Shown: positions 36,720 through 50,134, numbered from the stretch's first letter. The stretch is DNA of 64,000 nucleotides from Takakia lepidozioides (GCA_030704615.1 CM060734.1:55878042-55942041), one strand, 5' to 3'. A program made the numbers and translations. The notes: generated from the letters alone by a model not told the origin.

Positions 36720-37427
36720 TCACAACCTTGCCAGTTTTACTATTTGATCATGTTGGTCGTGCTTTGCCTCCATCTTCGAGAAATACTTTGAATGCAATCC
36801 CATTCGGAGGCCCAAGTATACAGTCCTTGACCAATTCCTGCCGGCCAGTTTCGAAGCTTCTTCTAGGGCTGCCCCGAAGGTGGCGCTCGCGGTCTGGTGT
36901 ACAGAGTCCACCAGGCCAGCCTCCATCGCCATGGTTCCTGTATACTTCAAGCCCTTCAAGATGGTTTCTTTGAGCACCCGAGGTTCCATTTTCTGTCTCA
37001 AAAGCTCCATAAGGCGAGGCGGGATGAGAATATTGACATCAATTTCACTCATATAAAGAAAACCCCGGTCACCTCTCATGAGTCTGTGGTCATGAGCCAT
37101 GGCCAGCATAAAACCTGCACCTGACGCATGCCCGCAGATGGCAGCTACTGTGGGGATACTTAAACTTACGAGTGCGAAGAGAAGCTCATCAAATGCCTTA
37201 CTTTGTACTGGAGCTCTGTTGTCTTTGTCTACATTTGTCCAGTCAAGGTCAAGCCCATTCGAGAAAAACTTCCCATCACTCGTGGTAACAAGAGCTCCTG
37301 CGTCCGATCTTTCTACAGTGTCTAGAGCTGCTATAAGCTCCCAACAAAGAGATGGGCTCAATCGATGGTCATTCTCCCCCACGATCCTCAGCACGAACAC
37401 TCTTCCGATCCTCTCCAAACTACACAT
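36720..37427 (-). CDS. ECI: Enoyl-CoA delta-isomerase / hydratase family, peroxisomal
   Basis: A single exon encodes 235 residues from ATG at 37427 (MCSLERIGRVFVLRIVG), the length of plant ECI proteins (about 240). An in-frame upstream ATG at 37496 would add a Cys-rich stretch that the family lacks, so the later start is preferred. Crotonase-fold marks are present: FFSNGLDLDW for the CoA oxyanion loop, CGHASGAGFMLAMAHDHRLM, then RGFLYMSEID, where the Glu is the expected isomerase base. The C-terminus is ARL, which fits a peroxisomal PTS1 tripeptide. The family shifts double bonds in unsaturated fatty acyl-CoAs so that they can enter beta-oxidation. A TATA-like CATATATATG lies about 70 bp upstream of the start. 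A hydratase activity instead of an isomerase activity cannot be excluded. Confidence 0.88.
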   Translation of the reverse strand: MCSLERIGRVFVLRIVGENDHRLSPSLCWELIAALDTVERSDAGALVTTSDGKFFSNGLDLDWTNVDKDNRAPVQSKAFDELLFALVSLSIPTVAAICGHASGAGFMLAMAHDHRLMRGDRGFLYMSEIDVNILIPPRLMELLRQKMEPRVLKETILKGLKYTGTMAMEAGLVDSVHQTASATFGAALEEASKLAGRNWSRTVYLGLRMGLHSKYFSKMEAKHDQHDQIVKLARL

Positions 37428-40400
37428 CGTAAACGCAAGGGAGCTGCTGAACTCTGCACAGGTGCTACATACACGCATACATACACATGTACACATATAT
37501 ATGGGACGCCAACTGAGTTGCTACACAAATACCTCTACTTAGAGACCTGAATCTTCCAATTTCTAATGTTTCCTGTATGATACTATATAAAGGAAAAGGT
37601 TAAAACTTACAACTAAGTTCATGCCATTATCCTACGAACATGAGGCTAGGCATACCATATAAAGCAAAATTAAATTTTGAATAATACTTTTAATATTATA
37701 ATTCCATACTTGCCTACGCTGTCCGAGGATAATTAAACCCTAAAATGGGTTGTCGGAGGGGAAAAAAGTAATCATTGTTCTTCCTATGCCGATAATCCCA
37801 TATATTCGAACCTTCACCTACTCTCCCCATGGCGAACCTTCACGCACTCTAATTCCTGGGCCACAGTAATTCTTGGACCGCTCTAGAATGAACAGGCCCC
37901 AATGAAACCGCTCTACATATTTTGATTTTGATATTATATATAATAATAACTTTTGGAGCTATAGAAATGTTTTATTTTATTTTATTTTATTTTAAAACAG
38001 AAAGGGGAGGTAGCCCTTGAGAACTCTATTATAAATTATTGTGGGGAAAAAAATTAAAACCCCCATTACACCATAAGGCACACACACTGCTTGCAGTGAA
38101 GAACGAACCTTTCCTCTGGGCATGAGAGAATGATCTATGAACAAGATCTGTCTGCCCAAGGGCTGTAACTTTTAAGCAAGAGCTAAGGTGGCTGCAGGAT
38201 ATCCTGACTGAGAGAACATGACGGTAGTGTCTGTATCTAATTGTGGAAACCAAGGATGCATTCTATTGATGCTACAGAAATTCCTAAAAGACTGATGGAC
38301 CTGTTCTTCAAGAAACATTCATTATTCCGGCAGAGTCGTGACAAATAGCATGGGCAAGTAGGAACAGCGCAAATGGTAAACATCACTCAAATATATCACA
38401 TCTACTTGAGATTGTCCGTCCAAGTCATCGCAAAGCAATTAACCCTGAAAGGACCACGGGGTGGTTGGAAAATGGCCTAGTAGACCAGACTCCTTGCACA
38501 TTTGCTACCACTTCTCCATATTTGGGAGGAACCATGCATGTCCACCTTCCTAGTTAATCCAATGCTAAACCATACAACGGAATTCACCATTGGATCTTGG
38601 AGATCGTTGATCTTGGGCCAATGCTGAAATTGATGGAGCTTGTCTTCTGGAAATTTTGTATGGGAAAACAAATTATGGAATGTTTTTCCAAAAAGAAGCA
38701 AGATTTGATGGGACCTGTTTTTTTACACAGTTGGGATGGGGTGGGTGAGCTATGAACCATTTTGCTGGCTATTCATATTTTGCCATGCAATAGCCACCTT
38801 TGCTAAAAGCAGAAAAGCCATGCCACCTCTCTATAAACTTTTCTAAATCAGAAATAACCAATAAAACAAATTTGTTTGGCTAAATCCCTCTAACCAAATG
38901 CAATTTAGGCCTGATTTGGGAATTTGTGCTTTTGTGGCGGGAATGGGCCAGCGCCATTTCAAGATAAACTGTGCCACATTGCCATATTAGTGGGAGGTCA
39001 GAATAGATAGCTGGAGTCTGGGCTATGGCTGGAGTCTTCTCTCTCGACATTGTGGGTCTGACCTCTGCATTGTTCTGAGGTCCAAAGAATATGATTGTGA
39101 AATCAAACACAAATCCCAAAGCCTGCAATCCATGTTTAGTCAGGGTTCTAGTCATCACGTCCCTTGCCAATCAAATTGGCCTGGACATGAACATCTTGTG
39201 TCTGAAACTATGCAGAAATATTTGTCCTTCTGGCCATGAATATCCATCTCCGCTAATGAGCCCTATGGGTTTAGCGGACATGCTTATACAACACCAGAAC
39301 AGCACACAGTTTGATTTAAGCAAACACCAGGCTGCTGTCCCCTTTGAATACTTTTTTTTTCCTAAGAACAACCTGACATCACCTTCCCACACCATATACA
39401 AATATGACGCAAACCAAAGGCGGCCTAAATAAAAGCCTCTTCCCCTTGAGGTCAGCACTGCTCCTTTGCGGGGGTGGGCTCTATCAAAGAGGACCTACCT
39501 ATTGCGTGACCTAGTTGGCCACTTTCAGTATTGCATTTGTTGAGGATGAGAAGCCCAGACCCTAAGAGTCATGGGACCTAGCAATACAAATTGGTGCTCG
39601 ATGCAGTTGAGTTCAAGTGCAATTCAACGGTTGAGGCAACAAAAGGTAATGGAAAAGCTGAGAACATAGTTTACTTCTGCAATCTGTGAGCAGTCTATAT
39701 AGCAGGGTAGCGCTGCGGTCACAGAACTCATCTAGCAATTTCTCCTGCATTGTGAATTGCTTCCCTATTGTATTGATCTGTAGACATCAACTTGGATGGC
39801 AGTCTGTTACAGATCAGCATGACGGCCCATTCTTGCTGCTGTGGAATATAGAACATACATGTTGGGCAGATTGAAGGTGCCCGATCATGCTTACTTGGAG
39901 AAGGTACAGTCCAGTGTAGGTCCATGATTGAAAAGCTGCCCACCTGAGGCCCACCCTGTACCAGACCAAGATCAGCATGCGTGCTTTAAAGCGATCCACA
40001 GGTCAGCATATCTGCAGTGAGGATAGCAAATGCATCGAACAAACAACAAACTCAAGGGAATATGCAGCAGACTAATCTTCAAAAGAGTTGGACAAATCGG
40101 CAACAGTATACCCACCCTTCATATCGCCACCAAAGATGGATTTGGGTCAAGCTGTTCCAAAGTGACCAAGATTTTGTTTGTTTTCATTGCATGACTGTTT
40201 TTGCCCAGTGCCTAGTTTCGATTGGGTGCTGGTTACCAGCCCCTTGCTTGCAACTTCCTATGCAAACAAAGGCCCATTTGGATTTCTATCTTATGTGCCC
40301 ACAGCGGCATGGCCACTTTTTGTGATTCTTTTGGTGTACCAGATCTGGGTGACTGGGGTCTTCCCAGTTACAACTTACAACCTGGCCAAGTGCTATCACC

Positions 40401-40699
40401 CTCAGTTTTGAATTATCGATGTATCCTTATAATGTAAAGTGGCTCTTCTGTGGTCTTCCTCAAGACGAGTAAGAGGATTTCTGTATAGGACAACGAAAAG
40501 TTATTTGTGGAGAATGTTTTGGACCTCACTTGGCCCACATTTCTTTCCACATGTTCCAGGTGTTCTCCCCAACGGTCCCAATAAGTAGAAACACTCCCAT
40601 AATTGCTGGTAAAAACAGATGGGACACAGGAACATGGGTTCCAAAAGTTGGGTTAACACTATTTCAGGCTCTCCTGTCATGCATGTTGCATGTTTCACG
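37428..40699. other. No recognised gene
   Basis: Contains the isomerase promoter, AT-rich sequence with TTTTA simple repeats near 37.98 kb, and only short overlapping frames. No exon was recognised. Confidence 0.4.
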
Positions 40700-43190
40700 A
40701 ATACTCCCCACGAGAACAAACCCCACCTTGGAAGTGGTGAAAGCGTTTGGCGTCCCGTACAAAAATTGCTCACCCGACAATCTTTGAGAGGAACTTGGTG
40801 GCCGTGTGGCAGTCACCACACACTCGAAGATTAACAATACAAAGTGGTGTCCCAGGGGACGTGCTGAGAAGCCCGAAGGCAATGGCCAGTTTCTCACTGT
40901 GGTGGCAAAGAGAAAATTCCTTTTGCCACTCCTCCACATCATGCAATACAAAGCGCGTGTCAGGCACATACCCAGCCTTCTTCATCAGCCCATACAATCA
41001 GTCCAGCTCAGCATGGATTTCTTCAATTTTTGGATGCAATTTCTCATCTACGACAAAAAAATGCACCCTGCTGTCAACCTCAATGCAGCAGAAACCTGGC
41101 CTTTTTCTGACACACCTCTCTTCATCATTTTTCGGACCTTTGCAGTATCATCCCACCTGTGAGTTACAGCCTAGATGTTTGATAGCAGGACATAAGTTGC
41201 AGCACCCTGTGGATCATACATGAGAAGGCATTTTGCTGCATGTTCTGCCACATCCACATTCCCATGAATTCTGCATGCACCAAGCAAGGCTGCCCACACA
41301 TGAGCATCTGGTTTGCTTGGAATTTGGTTGAAGTCCTCTGCCTCATCCAATCGCCCTGCACAGCCAAGAAGGTCCACCATGCAGCTAATGTAGGAGTGAC
41401 ACCATGGTCTCAACTCATAGTTTCAAAATAGTGACGGCCTTCATCCATTAGACCAACATGGCCACATGCAGAGAGAACACATGTAAAAGTGATAGCAGTT
41501 GGTTTCAAGCCTTCCTGCTCCAATTGTTGAGATAGTTGCAACGCCTCCGTACCACACCCATGCTGAGCATATCCTGCGATCATAGCATTCCATGAGACCA
41601 CATTTTGTGGAGCCATATTGTCAAACACTTCACGGGCATCCTCTATGCTCCCACATTCGGCATAAATGGAAACAACAAGGCTGCCAGGCTGGCACACACA
41701 TTGAGAATGCAAGCAAACATGACCAGGTCAGGTGTCACACTTTCTGTATCATGTGCTCAAAGGCCTCCAAAGCACCCTACCATACCCATGCTGAGCATAT
41801 CCTGCAATAATTGCATTCCATAAACCACAGTTTGTTCAGCCATTTGTCAAACACTTGACGCGCATCCTTTAAGCTCCCGCATTTGGCATACATAGTACCA
41901 AGGGCAGTGCCCAGAATCACGTTTTCCATAAGTCCAGTTTTTATGATGTCAGCATGGATCTCTTTACCCTTGCCTAGGACTGTGAGGCTGGCATCATTGA
42001 AAATGCAAACAAAGGTGACCTGGGTCGGCCATGACACCTTCCTGTATCATGTGCTGGTAGGTCTCCAAAGCCTCCCCACCATACCATGCTGTGTGTATCC
42101 TCCAATCATAGCATTCCAGGTGACAATGTTTTGTTGTGATATATTGTCAAACACTTGATGCTCATCTATTATGCTCCCACATTTAGCATACATGGCAACA
42201 AGGCTGTTCTCCAGAATTATGTCCGGCTTTAATTTGGGCATTGATGATGTCAGCATGGATCTCTTTGCCCTTTATCAAGGCTGTGAGGCCAGCGCATGCC
42301 CTGAGTGAAAAAATGAATGTGACCTTGTTGGGTGTGATCCTTCTTGTATCATTTGCTCATAAATCCTGAGGGTCTCCCCACCGCTCCCATACTTGGCATA
42401 TCCTGCCATCATTATATTCCAAGAAGACCTATCCCATTCAGGCATTACGTCTCTTCGCTCGCAGGTTTGCAAGCGATTCTTTTGGTGTGGTTTCTAAGCA
42501 AACAATTTACTGCCAAATTTTTGTATCGTGACCCACCTGCACCAAGATGCACCAAGATGGAATCTCACACACATTTGAGTGCACACCACTTATCACGGAA
42601 GTGTGATTCAAGATGAACCAAAAATAACAGGTCACTGGACGCTCAGGGAATACAAACTGTGGTAGTCAATGCTCTCTCAGACAACCCTAAAGGGCTGCCT
42701 GTCACAGACATGTAATATCTTCATCCTTGCGTCCACCCCCACAAGTGCAGAGGAGAGAATTTCCGTAAAATCCCCCTTTTCCAAACCAAAAAGATCCGAG
42801 GACACAATGCCACCTACAACAGATCTTCACTACACATTAAACTTGGAGCAAACGCATGCACTAATAGCACTTCGTTCACACTTGGTTATATGTGATTTTC
42901 AGAGACCCGCACTAACCTTCCAACAAATGCCAACAGAAGAAAAACCCAAAAAATGACTTGTACGTCACATCAGACAACCAAAGCTTCAAGTAGAACGAAG
43001 AAAGCAAGCAGAAGAGCGATTTTAAAGAGTCACAAAACCAGAGAATCAAACAAGACCGAAGCAAACCAGTGCGGACTAACTATTTCTTGAAAACATTCAG
43101 AAGACAAGACAAGCCTATAGCCAAGGTGCATCCTTGACACTACCGCACTTAGCATACATGTTTACAAGGAGGATGTTTGGAACCAGACCA
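40700..43190 (-). pseudogene. PLS-DYW class pentatricopeptide repeat gene, broken
   Basis: Reading the minus strand through several frames recovers PPR units: MYAKCGSVKDA near 43.15 kb, then SLVAMYAKCGSIIDE, TMYAKCGSLKDARQVFDK and SIYAECGSIEDAREVFD with VVSWNAMIAGYAQHG. The E-region GRLDEAEDF and HVWAALLGACRIHGNVD follow. A DYW domain comes last, with [10 protein letters not shown] and [10 protein letters not shown]. Within the DYW domain a TGA interrupts after KIVG, and the end reads CSRGEYS where the family has CxCGDYW. At least five frameshifts or stops separate the pieces, and non-PPR sequence lies at 42.5-43.1 kb. Intact relatives edit C to U in organellar RNA. This copy is dead. Confidence 0.88.
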
Positions 43191-43197
43191 TTATCTA

Positions 43198-44352
43198 AGG
43201 GAGTGAAGGGATTTGCATGTGAGATATGTGCAGGACCCCATCATTACATAGTAGTGGAATACCAGCCCTTGGAGGAGGTGAAAATTGCAGAACAAAGAGA
43301 AGACCCACCTTGGGAAGTTCAACTCAAAGAAGACAACACCACCGGTGTAAGATGACAAAGTGGGCAGTGGGTATATACCAACACATACCTATCAGCCGAG
43401 AACATGGTGGGTACCATCCATGAGTACTATGAGAATAACAAGAACGGTGAAGGGATGAAGGCAAGTGCAGCAGAGGCAGCGAACAGAATGACGGCTGATG
43501 AAGGTGTCACCAACCTGAAAGAAATGACAGGGGTCAGTCTTGATTCCTCTGAGAAATGTTTAACAAAGGAATAACATGAACCTGAACTGAAGCAACCATG
43601 GTGCACAAAGGCAACATGGAGCTGCGGTATAATAAGGAGTAGGGCTTATCTTTTTCGGAGTAGCACTCCAAAGCACAAGATATGAGGAAATTCTGACACT
43701 TCCAGTGGTTTATGCCAACATACTAAATTGGTAGCTGAAACAGGGATAAGTCAAAGCAAGATCCAGGAACCTGATGAAGGGACTATGTATGCAATTACCT
43801 AACGGAGACTTGCAACCAACACTCCCAAGAGAAGCGAACAAGGAAGATGCAGAACTGGTGGGAAGCATCAACGAATATTTTGAGCATTATCAACAGCTGG
43901 GAGGACCAGATAATGGTTCAGAGTATGAGGAGATTACTCGGATAAAGAAGCATGCAACAATGATAGCAGGGTTTGAGCAACTGGAGGAAGTAACAATGAT
44001 CAACTATGTCGACATGCCAGTCAGACCTAATCCAACTGAATTTCCAAACAGGATGAAGGATGGTGAAGGAAAGCTAACCTGTGAAGACGAGAGTGATGAG
44101 TTGGTCGCTATAAACCAATACTTTGACACACAGAAAGGAGACCACGCCATGTTGAGATTGAAGGCAGGCCATACTTATCGAGACATGACAAGTGGAAAGA
44201 GTATAAACAATATGAAGGGCACGAGTTTCAGATCAAGGAGGAGCAACAATCACGTGACGCCGGTAAGGTTACGATCGGGGCTGATGTCTACTCTACACGT
44301 CAAGGCATGGCAAGTGGATGGAAAACAGGAATCCAGAATCACCACTGGTTGA
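43198..44352 (+). CDS. Unrecognised open frames with a repeated INEYF-like motif
   Basis: Two plus-strand blocks are open: about 43198-43560, with one TGA at 43353, and 43774-44352 (192 codons). The first holds CEICAGPHH, spaced like a gag zinc knuckle whose last Cys is lost, then MVGTIHEYYENN near 43404. The second holds ELVGSINEYFEHY (43852) and DELVAINQYFDTQ (44095). The three related motifs suggest one repetitive acidic protein. The first block ends near a possible donor (GGGGTCAGT). I know no family with this motif. A decayed retroelement gag is possible given the knuckle and the stop, but a real gene is not excluded. Confidence 0.35.
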
Positions 44353-44996
44353 TAATCGAATTTCCTCATCGTCAATCTGCAGCTTCATGTGGATCACCCC
44401 TGGTTCCTCTTACAGATACCTCCATTCCATTTTTAGCCCGTAGGAATTATGGTGATGCGTTGTGTTGCAGGGGTTGATCATCACCATCTAATTTGGTAGT
44501 CCAGTAGAGCTACATAATCGGAGTGATCTGTTGGATATCATAAAGAGAGTTATAAGAGGCGCCAGTAACTTGAGCTGATTCTGCCATTCACTTCGAAAGT
44601 GGCAGCTTAACGAGTTGGAGTCTTCCAGACTATATATATCCCGATCACATAGCCGTGTTTTCTTCAAAGATTTAATTGATCGTTCATGAAGATGTGGATT
44701 TGAGGTCTGACTTCCCAGAGCTGGCATTCGGCTCGAGAGTTGCTCACAGATTCTGCGCTTCAACTTGAGGTTTCTCACATACAGTCCAGCATGCCCAGGT
44801 TCGTGGTGCCTATTGGAAAAACAGTTCCCAACATACCATGCTGGTAACTCAGAGATTTTCGCACCACTTGCAGGATTGAGGCATGTCCATCTGATGATGC
44901 GCACATTAGCTCCAACGTCATAAAGTGAAACAGAAGGCAATATACATCTGTAGTACGGAATCAAGCCAACTAAAAGAGTAGCAGGACGGCGGAGCC
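44353..44996. promoter_or_regulatory. Presumed promoter and leader of the UCP3-like gene
   Basis: The 640 bp before the UCP3 start contains a TATATATATCCC box near 44,630. The start site itself cannot be placed. Open frames here are antisense and lack motifs. Confidence 0.35.
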
Positions 44997-46233
44997 ATGG
45001 TGTCATCACAAGCAGCAGAGCACAGCCTGGGACTGCGGTTAGGGCTGACCGCAACATCGGCCATAGTGGCAGAGGCGGTAACATTTCCAATTGACATCAC
45101 CAAGACTCGGTTGCAGCTGCAAGGGGAGCTGGGAGTGACCCATGGGGCAGCCAAGCGGGGGGCACTGGGCATGGCACTGGCCATTGGGAGAGAGGAGGGC
45201 ATTGCTGGCCTCTATAGGGGACTGTCGCCAGCACTCCTGCGCCATGTCTTCTATACAAGTATCCGCATAGTCACATATGAGCAGCTTCGCAACTCGCTCG
45301 ACAAGGGAGATGATGCTTCCAGTCTCTCTGTAGCCAAAAAGGCATTCATTGGTGGAGCCTCTGGAATCATTGGACAGGTCAGTTTGAGCCGTATTCATTT
45401 CGAATTCGGTAAGTGTATAGAGAGAATGATCGGCGAATGACTGATTCAGTATTAGTAGCTGCCTCTTCTTTTCCCTTTTCCCAGTTGTTTGAACCGAATC
45501 TTCTCACTGCTGACTCGTTCCAACTGTGGGCATCTTGGGTGGATATGGACAATTGAAAGCCACTTTCTGGTATTGTGCTCTCTGCTCTTCTATAGCTGAA
45601 GCATTGATCCAAACTCAGTTTACCTCATGGCTAGCATATGACAAAGGTGGCAGATTGGATGGTGCAGACCCTAAAAGAAGCCAGGGGGTGATGAAACAGG
45701 TGATAGCAAGTCCTGCAGATCTGGTGAAGGTGCGCATGCAGGCTGATGGAAGGTTGGTGAAACTGGGTCATGTACCGCGTTACAGTGGACTCGCAGATGC
45801 ATTTGGCAAGATCGTGAAAGCAGAGGGTGTCTCTGGACTTTGGAGAGGAGTGGGGCCCAATGCTCAACGTGCTTTTATGGTGAACATGGGGGAGCTGGCC
45901 TGCTACGACCAGGCAAAGCAGTTTGTAATTCAGCGGGGCATCTGTGATGACAACATCGGCGCCCACACTCTGGCATCAGTTATGTCAGGTCTGTCAGCCA
46001 CCATCCTGAGCTGCCCTGCTGATGTAGTGAAGACACGCATGATGAACGCAGATGTGGGGGGTACAACCTACCGCAACTCGCTTGACTGCCTGGCCAAAAC
46101 TGTGAAAGCAGAAGGAGTAATGGCTTTGTGGAAGGGCTTTTTCCCCACATGGACCAGGTTGGGTCCCTGGCAGTTTGTGTTCTGGGTTTCGTATGAGCAA
46201 CTCCGCCGCATGTGTGGCCTTTCCTCATTCTGA
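44997..46233 (+). CDS. UCP3: Mitochondrial uncoupling protein 3-like carrier
   Basis: Two exons, 44997-45377 and 45700-46233, join in phase 0 at GIIGQ/VIASPAD and give 304 residues, the normal length for this carrier family. Three mitochondrial-carrier signatures are visible: PIDITKTRLQ, PADLVKVRMQ and PADVVKTRMM, one per two-helix repeat. The segments NMGELACYDQAK, ASVMSGL and LGPWQFVFWVSYEQ, and the terminal GLSSF, match what I recall of Arabidopsis UCP3/PUMP3. Start context (AGCCATGG) is good. The protein should sit in the inner mitochondrial membrane and either dissipate the proton gradient or exchange small anions. Transport specificity cannot be read from sequence. Confidence 0.9.
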
Positions 46234-49200
46234 TTGCTTGAATGGCCATGGCCTTGGGAGAATTCTTTTTCTATGGCAGTGGAGAGCCCTGGGAGTTTCT
46301 CAGTTGAAACGATGGTTGAGTTAGACATGCCAAAGAAGGCCATCTCTCTTGCCCTCTTGTTTGCCTGAAATGAGTGAAAAAGTCTTCTGATTCCAAAGTG
46401 CAGAAAGGAAAGATCAAACCTTTTTCAAGCAGTCTGTCTCTATCGATTGCACAATAGGACATGTTCTGCTTGATTCTACGAGGTGCTATGGATCACCTGC
46501 ATAGAAAGCTGAGACTTTCTCTGTATCTTTGAAACTGATGATGCAACCACCACCAAGGTGACCCCCCCATTCCAGTCTTACAAAATGTCCACCAACGGCA
46601 ATCTCTTATGAAAAACAAAACAATCCACATTCATTTTGTGAGTTGCAATGCAAATTTATTTTGTCATGTGCAATCCTGGACCGGGCAACATGAGTATTTC
46701 AATTTGATCCACAAAATTGTTTCACCACATGAACAAGTTTGTAACCTATGGGTGATAGTTGAGATAAGACATTACTGTGATCTTTTTCTTATCTATTACA
46801 CAAACTCGATCAATGAAGCTGGAAGTGGGCTTGATTTTGTTGGCTCTCCAGGGCAGAGACTTTGCATCATGTTGAAGTCAATGGAAAAAATGTGGTCAAC
46901 GTACCTTACACCCCGTCAAGAGTATGATTGGTCTAAAAACGCTCTTAAGTATAAACCACGCGGCAGCTTGTCAAAATTGTTGCTTCAATGGACAGAGCCT
47001 CTCGCAGTTACGGCTTATTTGTATAACACCCTCATTCACATGATGTAACTCCCTTGGAATAGACCCGGGCCCTCCCTAGTGTAAAGAACTGCCACAAGAA
47101 CTATTGGGAATTTTTGGCCAAATGTAATACAACTACAACATTTCTTACCAGTCGGTTGAACCCTTAGAATCCCTTAGACTTATCTTCATGTTAGGAGCAG
47201 TGTTTTTTTAGCCTGGTGATTCGCAATTTTTTGACATGTGACTAATGCATTTTACCTATACAGGCGATATCATGGGTTCTAAATTCCTGCCAATTTAGAA
47301 AAAACTTAGTCATTCTAAAAGCATGTAGCCAAACGTCCGACTATGACAACTTGACATAGCCCCACTTGTGATCTGGAGTAGGTGAACACAAACATATATA
47401 CGTGGCACCTCCTCCCAACCTTAGACCTCCTTGTCATGGCCTCTTCTACTTATCCTAACCTTCGACATGATGTCTACAAGTAGGCATTACTAGATGCTTC
47501 TTTTATTGCAATATAGATAGGAATTGAGATGTACAGATCAGATTGCAGATAGGCTTTAGATTTTGTGGGCTTCATTGAAGAGACATTCGATATAAGAAGA
47601 TGGAGAGTGATCAAATGCGTCAAATACATACCAAGTACACACACTCCAGGTGCTCAACATCCGATTTTTCTGATCTGTGTGGACTCTAGATTTTGCCACC
47701 ATTGTTGGAAATGCAATGAGTTTTAGTCACTCATGATATCATGCCAACTATATATGTAGGTATGAATGTACCTGTTATTTGTTCGTGCAAAATGTCACAT
47801 CCAACTAAAATCATACATATGGTGCTTTGTAAATACATCGGTGCAATGAAGTTTGTTATTGGTTGAAAATTGTTAATAGGTTAGGTGCAAGGATACATTT
47901 TAAAGTATCTTTCAGTCAGATACGCTCTTAGTGTCAAGGCTTTAAGGAGACTTTAGCACTTCCACATATATGTTATGTGTTAGTGTTAATAAATGTACAC
48001 TCTCTCGCCCCCACCCCCGAAAAAAAATGTAAATAAAAAATGCAGAGGTAGGCATGGGCACTAATCAACAGCTACCAGACATCTATGCAATATTTCTGCA
48101 AGCAACTTCGTTTCAACATTCAAACAATTTCTATGCACATTACCTAACACCAAACAAAAGCCTATATATATATATTCAACTAGCTCCTCTAGTCAACAAC
48201 TTCCATGCATATAAGTTTATGACATTGTGTTAAAACTTAAAACATATTAAAATCTCATATCCATTTGATAGACCTGTATCTTAATGCGTTTTGGTACCTT
48301 TGGACAGTTGGGTTTAACATATATAGGCTTTTGTATTGGTGCCGCACAAACATTTCTAAAGAACAATATTTTTGGTAGAAGCGGTGAAACTTTATCTCAC
48401 AACAAAAATAATTGTATTGCAAACGAAATAGTTGACGCAACTTTTTTCCTGATTAATAGTGAGTCTACTCTAAAGATATTCCAAATAGTACTAAATTATG
48501 TGCCATCCTAATGATTATGGCTTCAAAACTTGACTATCTTGTTGGTCGTGTTGTCTTTTTTCTTCAAAAGGAATCGCTGATTTTTGGGACTCAAAAAGCT
48601 CACTCCATCTATTGTTAGCGTAATAGCAAGATACTTTGACAAAAGGTAAATACCTCTGCGCCCCTAATGGATATTTCCATCTTGAATTTTTTAACTAAAA
48701 ATTATTTAATAATAATAATTCTAAATATAATTTAGTTTAATTAATGAGATAGTTAAATTATTTCATATTAGTAAGTTTTATTAAAACAGTGGTATATTTC
48801 TCATTTTTTGGAGTTTTGTGTCTTATTTTTTGGAGGTAGAAATAGTACACTTGGATGATGACATCCAATTTCATAGTGTGATATATTTCTCAAGCTATTT
48901 TTTGGGTCGTCAAATATCCAACATCATACATGATCCTCCTTACAACATCTTGTATATTATAATATATATTATCATTAAATAAAATTGTATAATTCAAAAC
49001 ATCAAACTTAACCCTTCAATAATCTTAATAATAAAGTTCTCAAGGCCTACCTCCCCTTTTGCCTATATATATATATATATATAATTATACGTACCAATTG
49101 TTTACATAAAATCTTATTATCGATAGTGTGCCGTTATTTTAGTTGAATTTGTCGGCTCTTCAAGTCAGATTCTCAATACTTAGATCAGATTATGCGGATG

Positions 49201-50134
49201 GATGTAAACATGTCAGCCTGCAAAGATAAACTTCTCTGAACTCAACAACAATAAGTACATATATAGTTTGGTCAGCTGCCTCTGATGAATATTTGAATAT
49301 TGGCGCATGGTGTCAAAACAAGAGAGAAATGCAATAAGAACTATGGAAAAAATTATATGACTCAAAATATACCTACTCAGTATGCAAAGAAGTATTGCGT
49401 CTTTTCTTCCAAAATTGTGAGTGTGCATATGTATAAGCACATATTGTTGTGATTTTTCTTGGGAAAGCAAAAGGGAGGGTGGGGTGGGTGGGGCGGGGCG
49501 GGTTTAGTATGATGTGTTAAGACGATAATTGGACGATTCATCCTAGAAACAGGAAATCTGCACGCAAAAACAGTGCTTGGGCAGCGGAGAAAACTCTGAG
49601 GAAAGCCATGGTTATTTTCTATCCCTCTTTGTTGGCCCCGCCCCTGGGGGTTTTTGACAAGTGGCACAGTTTTGGATGAAACATGGATGGATGTAAACCA
49701 ACCATCAATGGAAGATCATAACCATGACCTGATTTCCTTTTTTCTTTTTTCTTTTCTCTTAAGGAAAAGGAGAGAAAGGATTATTGAAGGGAAAAAAATA
49801 AATGTATGGAATTCATGCAAGCCCTGCCGTATAGTAATTATGAATAGGTAGTAAAAATCTGGAAGATCACATAATTTGTCTAAATATCAAGGTAACAGGA
49901 TTTGAGCCCTGAATCACCCAGTGGCACGCACGGTAATATCCAATGGACTTTCATTTATGGCATGCACAAGAAGTTGAACGGATGTCATTCATTAGAAGAC
50001 AGAATATTCTCTTGACAACTGTCTCGATCGAATTGGAAGTCTAATCGAAAGTATCGGTGCTAAAGCAAGTGAAACCCATTGCGTAATCCTTCCTTAGGAA
50101 GGGAGGGCCAAAAATTGTGATTTGTGCTACCGGA
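46234..50134. other. Long AT-rich gene-free stretch
   Basis: The 3' UTR of the carrier gene is followed by AT-rich DNA. An open frame at 46608-47048 (+) has no family motif. There is an AT microsatellite at about 49,066-49,083, and a tRNA-like B-box half on the minus strand near 49,890 resembles the one at 1.27 kb. Confidence 0.4.

Noticed and set aside
40760-40780. TGA in the PPR DYW domain as a U-to-C RNA-editing site
   Set aside because: Such editing is known in organelles of ferns and hornworts, while this is nuclear-type DNA. The gene also has several frameshifts that editing cannot repair.
43134-43190. Start of a plus-strand protein at 43134
   Set aside because: The first 20 codons are antisense to a PPR unit (MYAKCGSVKDA on the minus strand), so a start there is unlikely.
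46608-47048. 146-codon frame downstream of UCP3
   Set aside because: No start context, family motif or splice pattern. Composition looks like AT-rich spacer, so it was not listed as a gene.
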